From positions 1 through 64,000 of the forward strand of contig MU839090.1 in assembly GCA_030685235.1 (NCBI GenBank): a DNA stretch of 64,000 bases, written 5' to 3'. Numbering within the stretch: position 1 is the first letter of the stretch; every line of letters begins with the position of its first letter. Below the pieces are notes generated by a model. It was given only the letters and a program-made list of their open reading frames with translations, made no database searches and was not told where the DNA came from. Shown here piece after piece: positions 13,300 through 25,401 of the stretch. Origin of the DNA: Copromyces sp. CBS 386.78. Lineage: Eukaryota; Ascomycota; Sordariomycetes; Sordariales; Sordariaceae. The position numbers and the translations under genes are program-made.

Positions 13300-14627
13300 T
13301 TGGAAATAAAGAATTTATTAATTAAATATCGTAACTAAAGAACGGTATTATAATCGCCGCTTACAATTTAAAGAATAGTATTATAACCGCCGCCTACGGC
13401 TAAGAGTAACTAATCTAGTCTAATAATTGCCGCCTAATCTATCTTCGCTAATTATTTAACTCTTATTAGAATTAACTATAATAACCCTAATTTAAAATAA
13501 GGGCGTCTTACCTTAATTATTTAATTAAAAGTAATTAAAAAGTAAATAGTAGAGCCGGAATTAAACTTCCTAAATTTTATTCGTATTAAAATTAAATAGA
13601 AAAATTTTAATTAGAGTAAAATAAAATTATTTTTAATCGCCCTAATTATTATAAATAATTTTTTTAACGTCCTCTTTATATCCCCGTATAAAATTTATAA
13701 TTTCGTCGGCCGTTTAAAATATTTAATTATTATAGATTATATTAATTATTAGGCGTCTTATTAGTAAATTATCCGTTTAACTATTAAATTCCTTTATAAC
13801 TTCGTAATTACTTCTATCGAATGGAGTGTACGAATTAGGTTAATAACTATTATATCCCTTTTTGGACTAGTATTTTAATTAGTATAAATAAGCTTTATTA
13901 AATAATTCTTCAACCGATTTAATATAGTACGTAGCGGGCGTCTTCTTAGTAAATAAAATCCTATAAATATGGTTTATATATTTTATAACTATATTAATTA
14001 TCCGTTCGATAGCTGGGTTATCTTCGTTAATTTGACCGCTATTTTAATCTTCTATATTATTACTAGCTTAATTATTATTGTAGTAATCCCTAACGATTCG
14101 GTTAATCCGGGCTTACAATATAATTAATATTTCTATAAAGACTGTTATAAGATTCTAAAACTTTAAGGTTAAATACCTATTATAGAATATCGTAGTTAGG
14201 AACTTACGTACATATTAGAATATAAACCGTTCTAATTTAAAGATATATACAATTTAATTATTGAAATATTTACTTCTATCCTACAAATAATATTCAATAG
14301 CGGTATACTATCTCTATAAAAAGGCGTAAAATTTATTTAGCGTATCGAAGTTTTATTCCCAACTTTAAAAGTATATTATATTATCGCTATCTTATTATTC
14401 TCTAAAGAGTAGAACGGTAATATAAAAGTTCTATACTATTTTTATAGGCTTATAATTTATTTGTAAAAAAATATCCGAATAATAGGCCGCCTAATATATA
14501 ATTACTTTATATATATTTATCGCCGTATTTATTTATTCGAATAACCCCGCTATATATTTAATTAGGTCGTAGGTATTATTCTATATAGAATTAATATTCT
14601 CGCGGAAATTTTCAATAGTCGTTATTG

Positions 14628-14867
14628 GGCCCGCCGGTAATTTATTTACAGTTCTAAATCCGGATACGGGTTTTATTCTTATTAAAATAGAGTCGATATC
14701 CGCCTAAAATTACTCTTTACTTCCTATTCCGGATTAATAGGATATTAGGCCTACTAGTAATTTATTTGCAATTTTAAATCCGGATACGGGTTTTATTCCT
14801 ATTAAAATAAAATTAATATCTATTTAAGACTATTTTTCGCTTTTCGTTCCGGATTAATAAAATATTT
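14628..14867 (-). repeat. 120-bp tandem duplication in the SNF2 relic tail
   Basis: Two adjacent 120-bp units start at 14,628 and 14,748. Both contain aaatccggatacgggttttat and a ttccggattaataggatatt-like end. The period equals 40 codons, so it was an in-frame duplication (IKPVSGF occurs twice in the minus frame). Differences are mostly transitions. Confidence 0.8.
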
Positions 14868-15286
14868 TATTATACTTTTCGGCCTAATATACTAATAGCG
14901 ACTCCGATTATAAACGTTTAAAATTATTAATAAAATCTATAATCTCTAATTCCGGTCTACTATTATCGTTATCTAAATTAATAAACGGCTTACTTTTATA
15001 AGGAATCTTACCCTATATAAAGAATTTAATGTTTTATTTTTTCGCCAACGTTATAATTCGCTTACCCGGGCCCTTCCTTAAGAATAATATTTTCTTATTT
15101 AGTATTTTATTGGTAATATTAACGTTAATTGTATTATCCTTTATATAAATATTAATTTTCTACTTATTATAGAGGGCGAATTCGTTCGTATTAACGATTC
15201 GCCGCTTTACCTCCGTTTTTAAATCGCTTAATACGTATTTAGCGAATTTTTTAATAAAACGTTTAATATATTCTATTATTTAGTTA

Positions 15287-16087
15287 AGAGAAAGTCTATT
15301 CGCACGGTTACGAATGTCTATTTGAACGGTGATCCACTTTTTTCCTCACATATATCCTTAACCCTGCCGTCCCCTCCCCGCCAGTACTAGTCTCGCTCGT
15401 ACTGCAACCGCCAAGCTCCCAGATTTCAGTTCATTATACGTTCTAACCCCTGCACAGCATACGTACGCTAACAGCCGTAACAGCTAATAGCTAATTGCTA
15501 ACAGCCGTAATAGTTACTAATAGCCGTAATAATTACTAATAGCTGTAATAGCCATAATAATCGCTAACAACCATAATAACTGTAACAATCGCTAGTAGCC
15601 GTAATAGCCGTAACAATCGCTAGCAGCCGTAATAGCCGTAACAATCGCTGGCAGCCGTAACAGCCGTAACAGCCGTGACAGCCGTGACAATCGCTGGCAG
15701 CCGTGATAGCCGTAACAATCGCTGGCAGCCGTAACAGCCGTGACAGCCGTGACAGCCGTGACAGCCGTAACAATCGCTAACAGCTATAACAATCGCTAAT
15801 AATCGCTGACAGCCGTGACAATCGCTGATAGTCGCTGACAGCCGTAATAATCGCTAATAGCCGTAACAATCGTTAATAGCCAATCGCTAACAGCCATAAC
15901 ACATCTAGGCTGGGCACTACAGTCTGATATCACTCTTGAAAGAATAGTATTGCCCAGATTTCTGGGCGAAATTTTCGAAAGAATATAAGTGACATCTGTG
16001 GCCGCGCGAGGGTTAGGGATATATATGAGGGAAAAAGTGGATCACCGTTCAAATAGACATTCGTGACCGTGCGAATAGACTTTCTCT
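15287..16087. mobile_element. Non-autonomous DNA transposon (MITE-like) with 79-bp TIRs
   Basis: The ends form near-perfect inverted repeats of about 79 bp (15,287-15,364 and 16,009-16,087), beginning agagaaagtctattcgcacg. The few mismatches are mostly C/T. The element is 801 bp, has no coding capacity and has much higher GC than its surroundings, so it arrived after, or escaped, the RIP that damaged its host gene. It is flanked by TA on both sides (15,285-15,286 and 16,088-16,089). An alternative 8-bp duplication ttagttaa (15,280-15,287 and 16,087-16,094) is also visible. Only the TA model rejoins the SNF2 frame, favouring a Tc1/mariner-type origin over hAT. Confidence 0.88.
15474..15900. 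repeat. Minisatellite inside the MITE-like element
   Basis: The array is built from short modules cagccgtaa, cagccgtga and caatcgcta/g in irregular order, about 430 bp in all. The 69-codon Leu/Arg-rich frame at 15,564-15,773 (-) is a product of the repeat, not a gene. Confidence 0.9.
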
Positions 16088-19000
16088 TAGTTAAAAGCTT
16101 AGAAAATATCTTCTATAGAATTTAATTCTTTTTAATATTTACAAAAAAAGGTTTAAGTAAGGGTAAATTCTAATTTAATCTCGCTTAATTAATAGTATTA
16201 ATATTTTTATCTTCAATTACCTTTATTAAAAAGGATAGCGCTTTCGAATAGAAATGCCCGATTATAATTACCCTTTCTAAATAATAATATTTAACTCCTT
16301 AAAATACTTCTACAATTTACGAAAACCTATTAAATTTGTATATAAATATATATTTAGCCGCTTCGTAGCCTACTAACGTACGGAAATACAGCCTAACTTC
16401 TTCTAAAATACCCCTTTCAACTAAACCGAAATTTAATACAAATTTATAAATCTACTATTAAATAAAATTAATATACTTTATTCCAATTAAAATTAGAAGA
16501 TAATAACCGACCTTCCATAAGACCCGCTCTTCCATCCAATCGTATATAGTACTATATACTATCGGTAAATATTATTCTACTACTTTTTATTAACTAATAC
16601 AATAGAATCGCCCTATATATTAGAAGACGGTATTCGTATTCTATACGAAATTAAGGCCAATACCGATATAATATTAATAATAGAAGTTAAATCCGGCTAC
16701 GTAAACCGCGGAGTTTAAAATAAGCATATTTATATTAGAGGTCTTTTTATTTTATTAATCGACGATATAACTACGTTAAGCCTATATTTAATTATTATAA
16801 ATTATTTCTATATTTAAACCGACTTTACGTAGAATTGAATATAAAATCCTATTTCGATAATTAACTATTAATATAAATTTTATTCGGATCGGAATATTAT
16901 TCTTTAATTCGAATAGGAAAAAAATTAGAATAAAAGAAATTTATATTTAGGATTAAAATAAATTTATAATTACTAGAATACGTTTTAGGGTATAAAACGC
17001 TTTAGCGTATTTATTTACTACTTATACGAAGAGCGGCGATTCCAATAGTACTTATATTAATATATAGACTCTTTTAATATAAAGAATTAATACTATATTA
17101 TATTCGAAGTTAACGAATATATACGAAAGACCTTTATTATAATTAAATTTAATAAGGTTATTAATAATATTGATACTAAAGCGTATATTTAGGGCGGTTT
17201 TCTTCTTCTTCAATTTAAAAATACCCCCTTTTTTATTAGGCCGTATAATCTTCTATAGGACCTCCTTAAATAAATTTAATAATTAAGTCCCAATTATATT
17301 GTTAAAAAAGATTATATTAAATTTATAAATATCCTAGGCTACAAATTAATAAAGTCGGATCAATATTATATTAAACGCTATTTTCCTATTATACTTTTCA
17401 ATAATATATAGATTTAATTCGTTTAATTCGTAATTAAAAGGATCGAACGTAATATTCTTTAATATATAATTAGTAAAGTCCGCAACGGGGTTCTTTTTAA
17501 TACCGTACTAAAAATATATATTAAAAATCCGTATAGGCGGAATATTGGCCGAAAGGTAGTAAATCGAACCGTTTAACAATTTTAAGGGAATTATCATACT
17601 CCAGTTTACAATTAAAACCTACGTCTGCCGTATAATTTTGGTTGTAGTATTATTAACTACCTTACCCGAATCGCCGGGGCTAATAGTTACTTAAATATAC
17701 GGGTAAAAGTACTACTACTTAAAATTCTAACGTTATTAGATTTCCTATAAGGCCTTTCGAATTTCGGGCAATATATCTAGTTAAATAATATAATCGCTAC
17801 CATTTTAATATTCGGGGATGAAATCGTCCTTACTAATCATTTCTATAATATCGTTAAAACGGTCCGGAAAACGGAAATACTATTATAAAAACGTTTCCTA
17901 TACGAATATTGTAAAGAATTTAATATTACCTAAATAATTAAACGTAAGTATTACCGAATATATTAATCGGATAATAATAGAGATCTTTCTAACCGCTCGG
18001 AAAATTCTAAAATCGATATTCTTAGCGAATTGCCCCTTATCTAAAATAATACTCCAAAATTTAACGTTTTTAACGTAGATTATATTAAGATATACTATAC
18101 GAATTTAGAAAGTTTTAATTAATTTAATATATAACGGTTAGCGATTAATATATTTTACTCCTATTTAAATTGGCCACCTTTTATTCCTATCGGAATAAAA
18201 TACTTATTTAGTAAAATCGGTTAAAGTAGCCTTACGACTAATTCTATTACTACCCTCGTTATCTTTACTATCCGAACCTTTCGAACTATCCGCTTCCAAT
18301 TTATCGTCGTTATCGTTTTCTAAACTTTCTTCGTCGGAATCCGGGTTTTCTTTATCCGACTCCAATTCGTTATTAACCCGTTTATATTTACACTATATTA
18401 ATTACGTTATTAATATTCCAGTTACCTTTAGCCGCAAATAGTATTCGTCGTATTTACGAAAGGGATCCCCTTTCGGGACGGATATAAAATATTTATTAGA
18501 ATATTATTTTTTAATAAACGTAATACATATAACGATAATTACCGTTTAAGTAATTTTCGGGTCCTTCTGATATTTAATGTAATTCCGTATTAAATTATCG
18601 AATATCTTTTAAATAAAGATTTTATTCCGGCGGGGATTATCCTTTCTAACCTATCCCGGGTTCTTATACTATATTTATAAATCGAAATTTATAAAGGTTT
18701 TTCGCAATTTATTAAAAGTCTATATAATTAAATTTAATAGGAAAATAACGAGGCTTAGGAAGGCCTCTACGAATTCGTTACAATTATATTTAACTTTAAG
18801 CCTTAAATACTCCATTTAGAATATTATCCTATAAATTAAGGTTTTACCCGTTCCAACCTTATTTATTAATATCGCCCCCTTTAGTAAGGAGTATAATATA
18901 TAATAAATAATATATAAATTTATTAACCAGTTAATACGACCCAAATTTTATTCTAATTAGAATAGTTAAATTAATTATAGTCGGAATAAAATAAATTTAC

Positions 19001-20437
19001 TAGTAATTTAATAAAGAAAGAAACTCTATTAATTCGGCCTATTAATATTCTAATTAGCCCAATTATATTTAAATTTAAACGTTAAATAATTAAATATAAT
19101 TAGTATTTCGTCTTCGACTTAGTAATTAACGATTACCCTCCTAAAAGCCCAAATATTATATATAATAAAGTTAACGTCCGTTAAAAGATCTTTAAACGGA
19201 TAGCGCTTTGAAATAAGGTTTTTAATAGCGGTACTATTCTTAATCTCGCTTTCGACGCGTATATAAGTAGCCTCCTATATCTCCTTAGTATTCTACGTAA
19301 GCTACGTAATTCTTTCTACTATAATAGAACCCGTTAATACGAATTTAATAGTTTTTACGCTCCTTTCGGTATAAAATAGGGGAAATGCCTTATTACTAAT
19401 ATATAATAAAATAATTTTAGTAAATGCCTATATAAGCTATAAGCGGGCTAATAACTTTAAAAGAAAAGGGTAATTTAAGCGCAGAATTAAATTTTATCCG
19501 AAATCTATATAATTATACTCTTATATAATACTCTATAATACCGAATTATATTTAGTATTAATTAAATTATAATATAGAATAGCCGACGTAGTAAATATAT
19601 TGTAATTATAAATTCTCCTAGCCTAATTATTAAAATAGCCGAACTTCTTTAATTCGTTTTTATTTAAAGGTTAGAAGTAATATTCTACTGTTTAGAGGCC
19701 TAATATTTTATTTAAAAATTAGATACTCTTTATAACCAATTAATTATAGGCGAGACCTTTATATATTTCCGCCGGGGCAAGGGTAATATTTACTTATACT
19801 ACGAATATATATAGCCTACGGATAATTGAAGCGGCGGTTCTAGATTGGCGGGTCGAATTTATTGTAATGTATTTATTTCTCCTCTTAAAAAAGAAAGAAA
19901 AGGCTTAGAAAATTCTAAACTAATCGTCGATATAATAACTACTAATTATATAGGTATTATTAAAATTATATCGCTATTAATATTTTAATTCCTTAGTATA
20001 GTAGGGTTGAGTAGAAGCCTTCTATAGGGCGATATATATATTAATAATAATAGTCTCTTTAAGGTAAATATTATTTAGGGCTTTACTAGCCGAGGGGGTA
20101 ATAAAGTCCCCGTTACGTACGGCGATAGCTTAAATCGGGAATTCTTTAATAAGTATAATAAATATTACTATTATAATTCGACTAATTTTAAAATTATCGA
20201 AGTTTATTAGAACTTACTTATATAAAGGAAGGAAGGCCGGGAAGTCAATTTTTACCTAATCTTTATTAACTTTTTTTAAATTAACTAAGGGACCGAATTA
20301 ATTAATTACTATATTCGGTTAATAAATATTTATTATATAATATATTATAAGAATATTTATAAGTTAAGTGATTTTTATATGCTATTTTATTTTAATTAAA
20401 GTAATTGGAGGTTGTAAGTTACTATTTAATAGAACCG

Positions 20438-20497
20438 GTATATATTTTACTTTAATAGGAATTAGTATAATAATTCCTATTAAAGTAAAATATATAC
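20438..20497. repeat. Perfect 27-bp inverted repeat with 6-nt loop
   Basis: The arms 20,438-20,464 and 20,471-20,497 are exact reverse complements (gtatatattttactttaata... against ...tattaaagtaaaatatatac) around a gtataa loop. It may be a small MITE remnant. Confidence 0.9.
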
Positions 20498-21013
20498 TAA
20501 TTCGAATATATAAATATAAAATTTATAATTATAATTAAAGTACTAATAAAAATTATTAAACGTATTGTAACCTAATAGGGCAATTACTTCTAATCTATTA
20601 AATTTCAATTTAATAAATAAATTATACGCTAAAGTCTAGCCGGTCGGTATAAATTTATAAAACTTCGTAAGCGTTTCTTCTAATAATTTCTTCTACGAAG
20701 TCGGCTCGCGCTCTATAAATATATAGTCGTTGCCGGATATTTATATTAAAATAGCCGGGATCTTATTATATACGTTATTTAAATTATAAAACCTAGTATT
20801 TATTAGGTAACTATATATAACTAGCGTCGTATTATTATTAATAGCGTTCTTAATCGAATACGCTATAGTATTTTTATATTATTTAAAGGGCGGGTATTAT
20901 AATTATTATAATTTATCGATTATAATAAGGTTACCGATATATAGCGTTTCCGCTTCCTTATTAGGTACGCGGTTCTTATTTGCCGCTATTTTACGTAGAG
21001 GTATCGTATATTA

Positions 21014-21125
21014 ATTTTATTCCAATAGGAATCGTTAGCTAACGATTTATTTAAATTAAAATAGTATCGAATTTACTTTAATAGGAGTCGTTAACTAGCG
21101 ATTTACTTAAATTAAAATAGCCGGG
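21014..21125. repeat. 56-bp tandem duplication
   Basis: Two units share aataggaatcgttagctaac (second copy aataggagtcgttaactagc) and ttaaattaaaatag. They differ by transitions and small changes, offset 56 bp. Confidence 0.75.
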
Positions 21126-21989
21126 CAATTAGATAACAATTTAATTAAAGGAGTAGGAAGGAATAGAAATTAATTAAAAGAAGAAAGCGAAGAAGGGGTA
21201 AGAAGGAAATATTATAAATTATATTAATTTAATTTGGATAGCGCTTACTATAAGCTAGAATAGGTCTTTACTACCAGTTATAACTTAGGCGATAAAGTAT
21301 TTAATAGCTTAATAAAGCTATTTAAATAAGTCCTAACTTACCTACCGTTTATAATTAGCTAATAAACAACTTTATAATAAATTATACTAAATAGATTAGG
21401 ATAGCGCTAACTATTTAAAATAAAATAGGTCTTCGTTACTAATTATAAACTAAATAATAACGTACTTAATAAAATAATAAATAAATTAAAATAGGCCTTT
21501 ATATACTTACTACGTAAAATTAATTTAAATTAGAATAAATATTATTACGAATATACTAGGTTTAATATTCGAAATTACAACGACGAACTACGAAGTAATT
21601 AGGCGATTTTAATAAGAATAAAATATAGCGGTCTAAACGGCCTACGGGGTTAGTATAGGGTAGGCTATATTTATATACTTACCGACGGGAAGACCCGTAA
21701 GAAGCGTTATATAATAGGTATTAAAGAATAGGGCGAACAGACTAATTTAAATGCAGTTTAGAACCGTTATTAATTAAATTATCCCGCTATTATAAGACTA
21801 TTGCTTAGAGATTATAATTTAGAAAAAGAATTGAAACGAATTATAATCTTTAATATAAATATATATAAACGAGTAATTACCCCCCCTCCCCCCCCCGTAC
21901 GAATATTTATATATTATTCCTTATAGGTATTTCGCGCCGGTATAAGAATACTATTTACTATCCTTATATATCGATATTATTATTACTTT

Positions 21990-24900
21990 TATCTCCGGAA
22001 TTAAGGGTATTAAGTATTCTAATAATTATAATCGGGTTATTTTCCTCGTAATTAGAGAGACCGAAATATTCTCGATCTTCCCTACGCTCCGGCCGTACCT
22101 CTTTACTATTAAACTATTAGAAAATACCCGAAAATAATTTATATGAACTATTATATTATAAATTGGGTATATTAAAATCGGCAGGGTTCGAAGGGCTATA
22201 ACGCCGCTATATAAACCCGTTTTTATATATAGTATATATATAGTAGATAATATTTATATTAATCGACGGATTAATATACCTACTACTATTAAGTTACCTA
22301 AATTCCGATTCGACTACTTTATAAATAGTTACGGTAAAGGGACTAATAGCCGATATCTCTATAAAAGTAAATTTTATATTGTACGTAGAATTCTTATTAT
22401 ATTTAATATTAAAGGTAAAAAAGCGATTAATATATTCTAACGTTAAATCTATTTCCTTCTATTTATTATTAATAATAGTATATTATATTAGCCTAAACTT
22501 TAGGATAGCTTTAAACAATTTATAATCTATAACCTCCAGACGTAAGAGTTAAAAGAAGTATAATATTTCAAACTTATAATTCGTACTCTTTCTACTATAG
22601 AAGAAGAATAGTAAATAATTAATAATCTGTTGGAATATACTATAATTACCGAATTAAATAGCGCAAATAAGAATAATCAGAACCCGGACGATATATAAAT
22701 ATTAATAAATACTACGGAATTATATATTAATACTACTATTAATAGTATTAATATTATAATTACTAGTATATCCTTCTAAAGTAAATACTTTATTATATAT
22801 ACTATTAAACTATATAAAAATATAAATAGGGCTAGCAATTTAAATAGCGGCCGCGATTATTATTTTTATACTTTTGTAACTAAGAGTAGTAGAGTCCAAA
22901 AAACCCTTATTTACGAAATTTCGAATAAAGAAAGCGAAAATTCTAAAATAAAATATATTATAAAAAAACCGTAATCTATAATAGAATTCAGTTTTGTATA
23001 GTTTTATTTTCTTCGTCCGCCTAAAGCCGTAAGCATCCTATTCTATAAGAGGCCAAAAATACTAAAATATTAAATTAATAAAGTTAAATTTAATATAAAA
23101 GAAAGTAGGGATAGAGACTATTTACTATTTACAATTGTATTCGGACTATACTTTTAATTATACCGAAATAATCTTCCGAATATATAATATTATCTTCTAA
23201 TCGCTATAAATAAAGAAAAACCTATCGCTGAATTATTTCTATTTTATACTTAGAAAATTGAAAAATAATTTATTATAAAAGTAATAAACGTTAGTAAATT
23301 TACTTTTATTTTTATCGAGGGTAGAAGTCTAGAAAATAAAGTTTTTAAATATCTAATATCGCCGTACTTTAGAAAAAGGATAAATAGTAAAACTATTTTA
23401 ATTAATAACCGGAAATAAAGATTGCAATCTTAATACTATAAGCGAATTAATAGTAGGACGAAACGTATATAGTATTAAAGCGAGTAAAGGAATAACCTAA
23501 ACTTTTTAAAATAGAATAATAGGTTGGAATTAATATAATTAAAATAATTTAAGGATATCGGGACTATTTATTAATAAACAAATCGTAAAATTACGTATAA
23601 TATCCTATCGACTAATACTAGGGCTCTATATAATATTAAAATAATTATAATTATTATAAATAACGATAAAATCGGGATTAAATATAACGTATTTAAAATT
23701 TTATTAAGAATATTAATTTAATTATAATAAATATTTAAAGTCCGAACTAATTATTATAATAATTATAAGTATTTTAATAATTATAATTATCCTACCGTAT
23801 AAAATACAAATACTAAATTTAGCTAATATATTTTAAATACGCTTCGTAACGCCGTTTATACGTAAATAAAAGCCTATAATTTAAGAAAAGAAATCCGAAT
23901 TACAAGGGGTACAAATATTTATAAGAATTATAAAAATTATATAAATATAAAGTAAAATAAATTCGTCGTAATAAGTTTATAGTTTATACTTTAATTATTA
24001 AGTACGCTAATACGATATTAAGCCTTTAAGGAGTAAATATAATTGAGGAGTACGTAATTGAAACTACGTTGTACTTTACTATATAATATTTAAAATCTAC
24101 TATATACTATATAAATCTTTAATATTATACAGCGTATCGCCCCTAATTATAGAAGAAGTATTAAACTTCATAAATAACGAAAAAAGCTTAAAATTACCGG
24201 GCTATAAATTTATAATTTTAGTATTTTTGGGTTCGGGATATTATAATTCCGGGTTTCTAAATTAGGAATTAAAATTAATAAATTTAAAGTCGGTATTTCT
24301 AAATTTATTTTTATTATTCATTTATTTAGGGTTGCGTTTTCGGAAGAGAAATATTAATTCCCGACTAAATTCCCAATTAAGAATCTCTATATCGTACGAA
24401 TTACTCTCATCCTTAAATCGGATAATAACGCTTTAATAAAAGAGAATTTTGCGTATATCTTTATTACATAAAGAATTAATAAATTCCTTAATATAAATTC
24501 TAAATAACCGATTATTATTTCGAATTACCTTTACCTAACTACGAATAAATTACTTTAATATTCCCCTCTTAAAGTAAAGGCGAAACTAATATTCTTTAAT
24601 TTTATAAATTAAGGATTAATTAAAATTGTAATTATATTCCAGCAATTTAAAAATAATTAATAAAATATATAGAATAGGGGTAGGGGTCGGATTAGAAGTA
24701 TCGAAGTTCGGAATAGGCGAATAATAAATAAAACTAATTTTAAAATTAATTAATTCGGATATAAGGTTAGGCGAATTAAACGTAAATATAAATTAGTTAT
24801 TAGGTAAAAGCGGAAAGGGCGTTTCACAAAACGAAGGTTCCGTTATATTGGACAAATCGAATAAATCGGATATTATTGCCCGAATATATTTTATTCTAAT

Positions 24901-25010
24901 CAAAATTATTCGTTAGGTAAGTAGTTAATTATAATAGGGGCAATTAATTTTATTTTAATTAGAGTAGATTTAGAGGTTATATTCGGATTAGAGTGAAATC
25001 CTCCTACAAT
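21990..25010 (+). pseudogene. Unidentified long RIP-degraded reading frame
   Basis: One forward frame stays protein-like for roughly 3 kb, with most stops at TAA/TAG positions that could be old Gln codons. Readable islands include IRETEIFSIFPTLRPYLF (about 22,043-22,100) and AYNLRKEIRITRGTN (about 23,871-23,915). No family was recognised. It lacks the reverse transcriptase YxDD and DDE motifs looked for by eye. It could be an element-borne gene or a multicopy host gene. Limits and introns are unknown. Confidence 0.4.
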
Positions 25011-25030
25011 TTTTTTATTACTCTATAACT

Positions 25031-25186
25031 AACGGTCAAAAAACGTAAAACCCGCTCAGACCTACTACTGTAGAAAGTAGTAGGTGGGGTCGCGAGTAGG
25101 GTTTCGGAGGCCCAGTTGAGTCTAACTGAGACTACCTTTGAAGATAGCTCCAGTTCCACTTCTGACATAGAATGCTAATATCTGAT
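25031..25186. other. Normal-composition island beside the DNA transposon
   Basis: This short stretch escapes the AT bias and includes a hairpin cctactact-gtagaa-agtagtagg near 25,059-25,082. It may be the original unique flank of the 28-kb gene region, separated from it by the transposon insertion. Confidence 0.45.
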
Positions 25187-25401
25187 TATTCGTCGGTTAG
25201 GTGGATCCGCTTCGCCAGCCAACCGCCTCTCATAGTCCCTCTGAGAGTCGGGTTATTTACCTGTAACGCGCAACCTCTATAACGGTCAGATATCTACACA
25301 TAACCGTAACTCCATTACTAGATTAGCTGTAAATATAATAAAATATACAAAATGAAGCTCTCAATTACCTGTATTCAATAGTGTATTTATTTTTATTGAA
25401 A

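Larger units (their letters stand above)
13300..19880 (-). pseudogene. SNF2-family ATPase/helicase relic with long C-terminal extension
   Basis: On the minus strand a coherent frame with RIP-type stops shows the SNF2 landmarks in order: a Walker A segment GAILINKVGTGKTL near 18,840-18,875; an acidic linker near 18,240-18,380; a DEGH-like box as WSIILDKGQFAKN near 18,050; and helicase C-terminal motifs at about 16,550-16,700, including GLNFVQNTNTVFQYIGR with Q inferred from stop codons. After these come several hundred codons of unrecognised sequence running past a transposon insertion at 15,287-16,087. The family remodels chromatin or repairs DNA using ATP. Damage is mainly RIP, implying a second copy existed elsewhere. 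The start (about 19.9 kb) and end (about 13.3 kb) are approximate. Confidence 0.75.
19881..21989. other. AT-rich stretch without a recognised gene
   Basis: It contains the perfect palindrome at 20,438 and short diverged tandems (21,014-21,125; a looser pair near 21,240-21,490). A partly coherent forward frame appears around 21,640-21,880 and may belong to the unidentified relic that follows. Confidence 0.4.
1..25030. repeat. RIP-degraded AT-rich repeat block
   Basis: The block is extremely AT-rich, is dense with TAA/TAG/TGA in all frames and holds no intact gene. Where two copies of a sequence can be compared (the gypsy LTRs, the 120-bp tandem at 14,628) the differences are almost all C/T or G/A. 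This is the known signature of repeat-induced point mutation in Pezizomycotina. Coding relics remain readable when TAA/TAG are read as former CAA/CAG or TGG codons and TGA as former CGA or TGG. Composition turns normal abruptly near 25,030, then falls again inside the DNA transposon at 25,189-28,376. The block is probably heterochromatin; that is inference. Confidence 0.92.

Noticed and set aside
15564..15773. 69-codon Leu/Arg/Cys repeat protein
   Set aside because: It is only the minisatellite read as codons.
15280..16094. hAT-type 8-bp target duplication ttagttaa around the MITE
   Set aside because: The match is real but in AT-rich DNA it can arise by chance, and this model fails to rejoin the host frame while the TA model does.
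1..25030. CRISPR-like or centromeric array interpretation of the short tandems
   Set aside because: Units are few, degenerate and lack regular spacers; eukaryotic gene structure elsewhere excludes CRISPR, and there is no long satellite.
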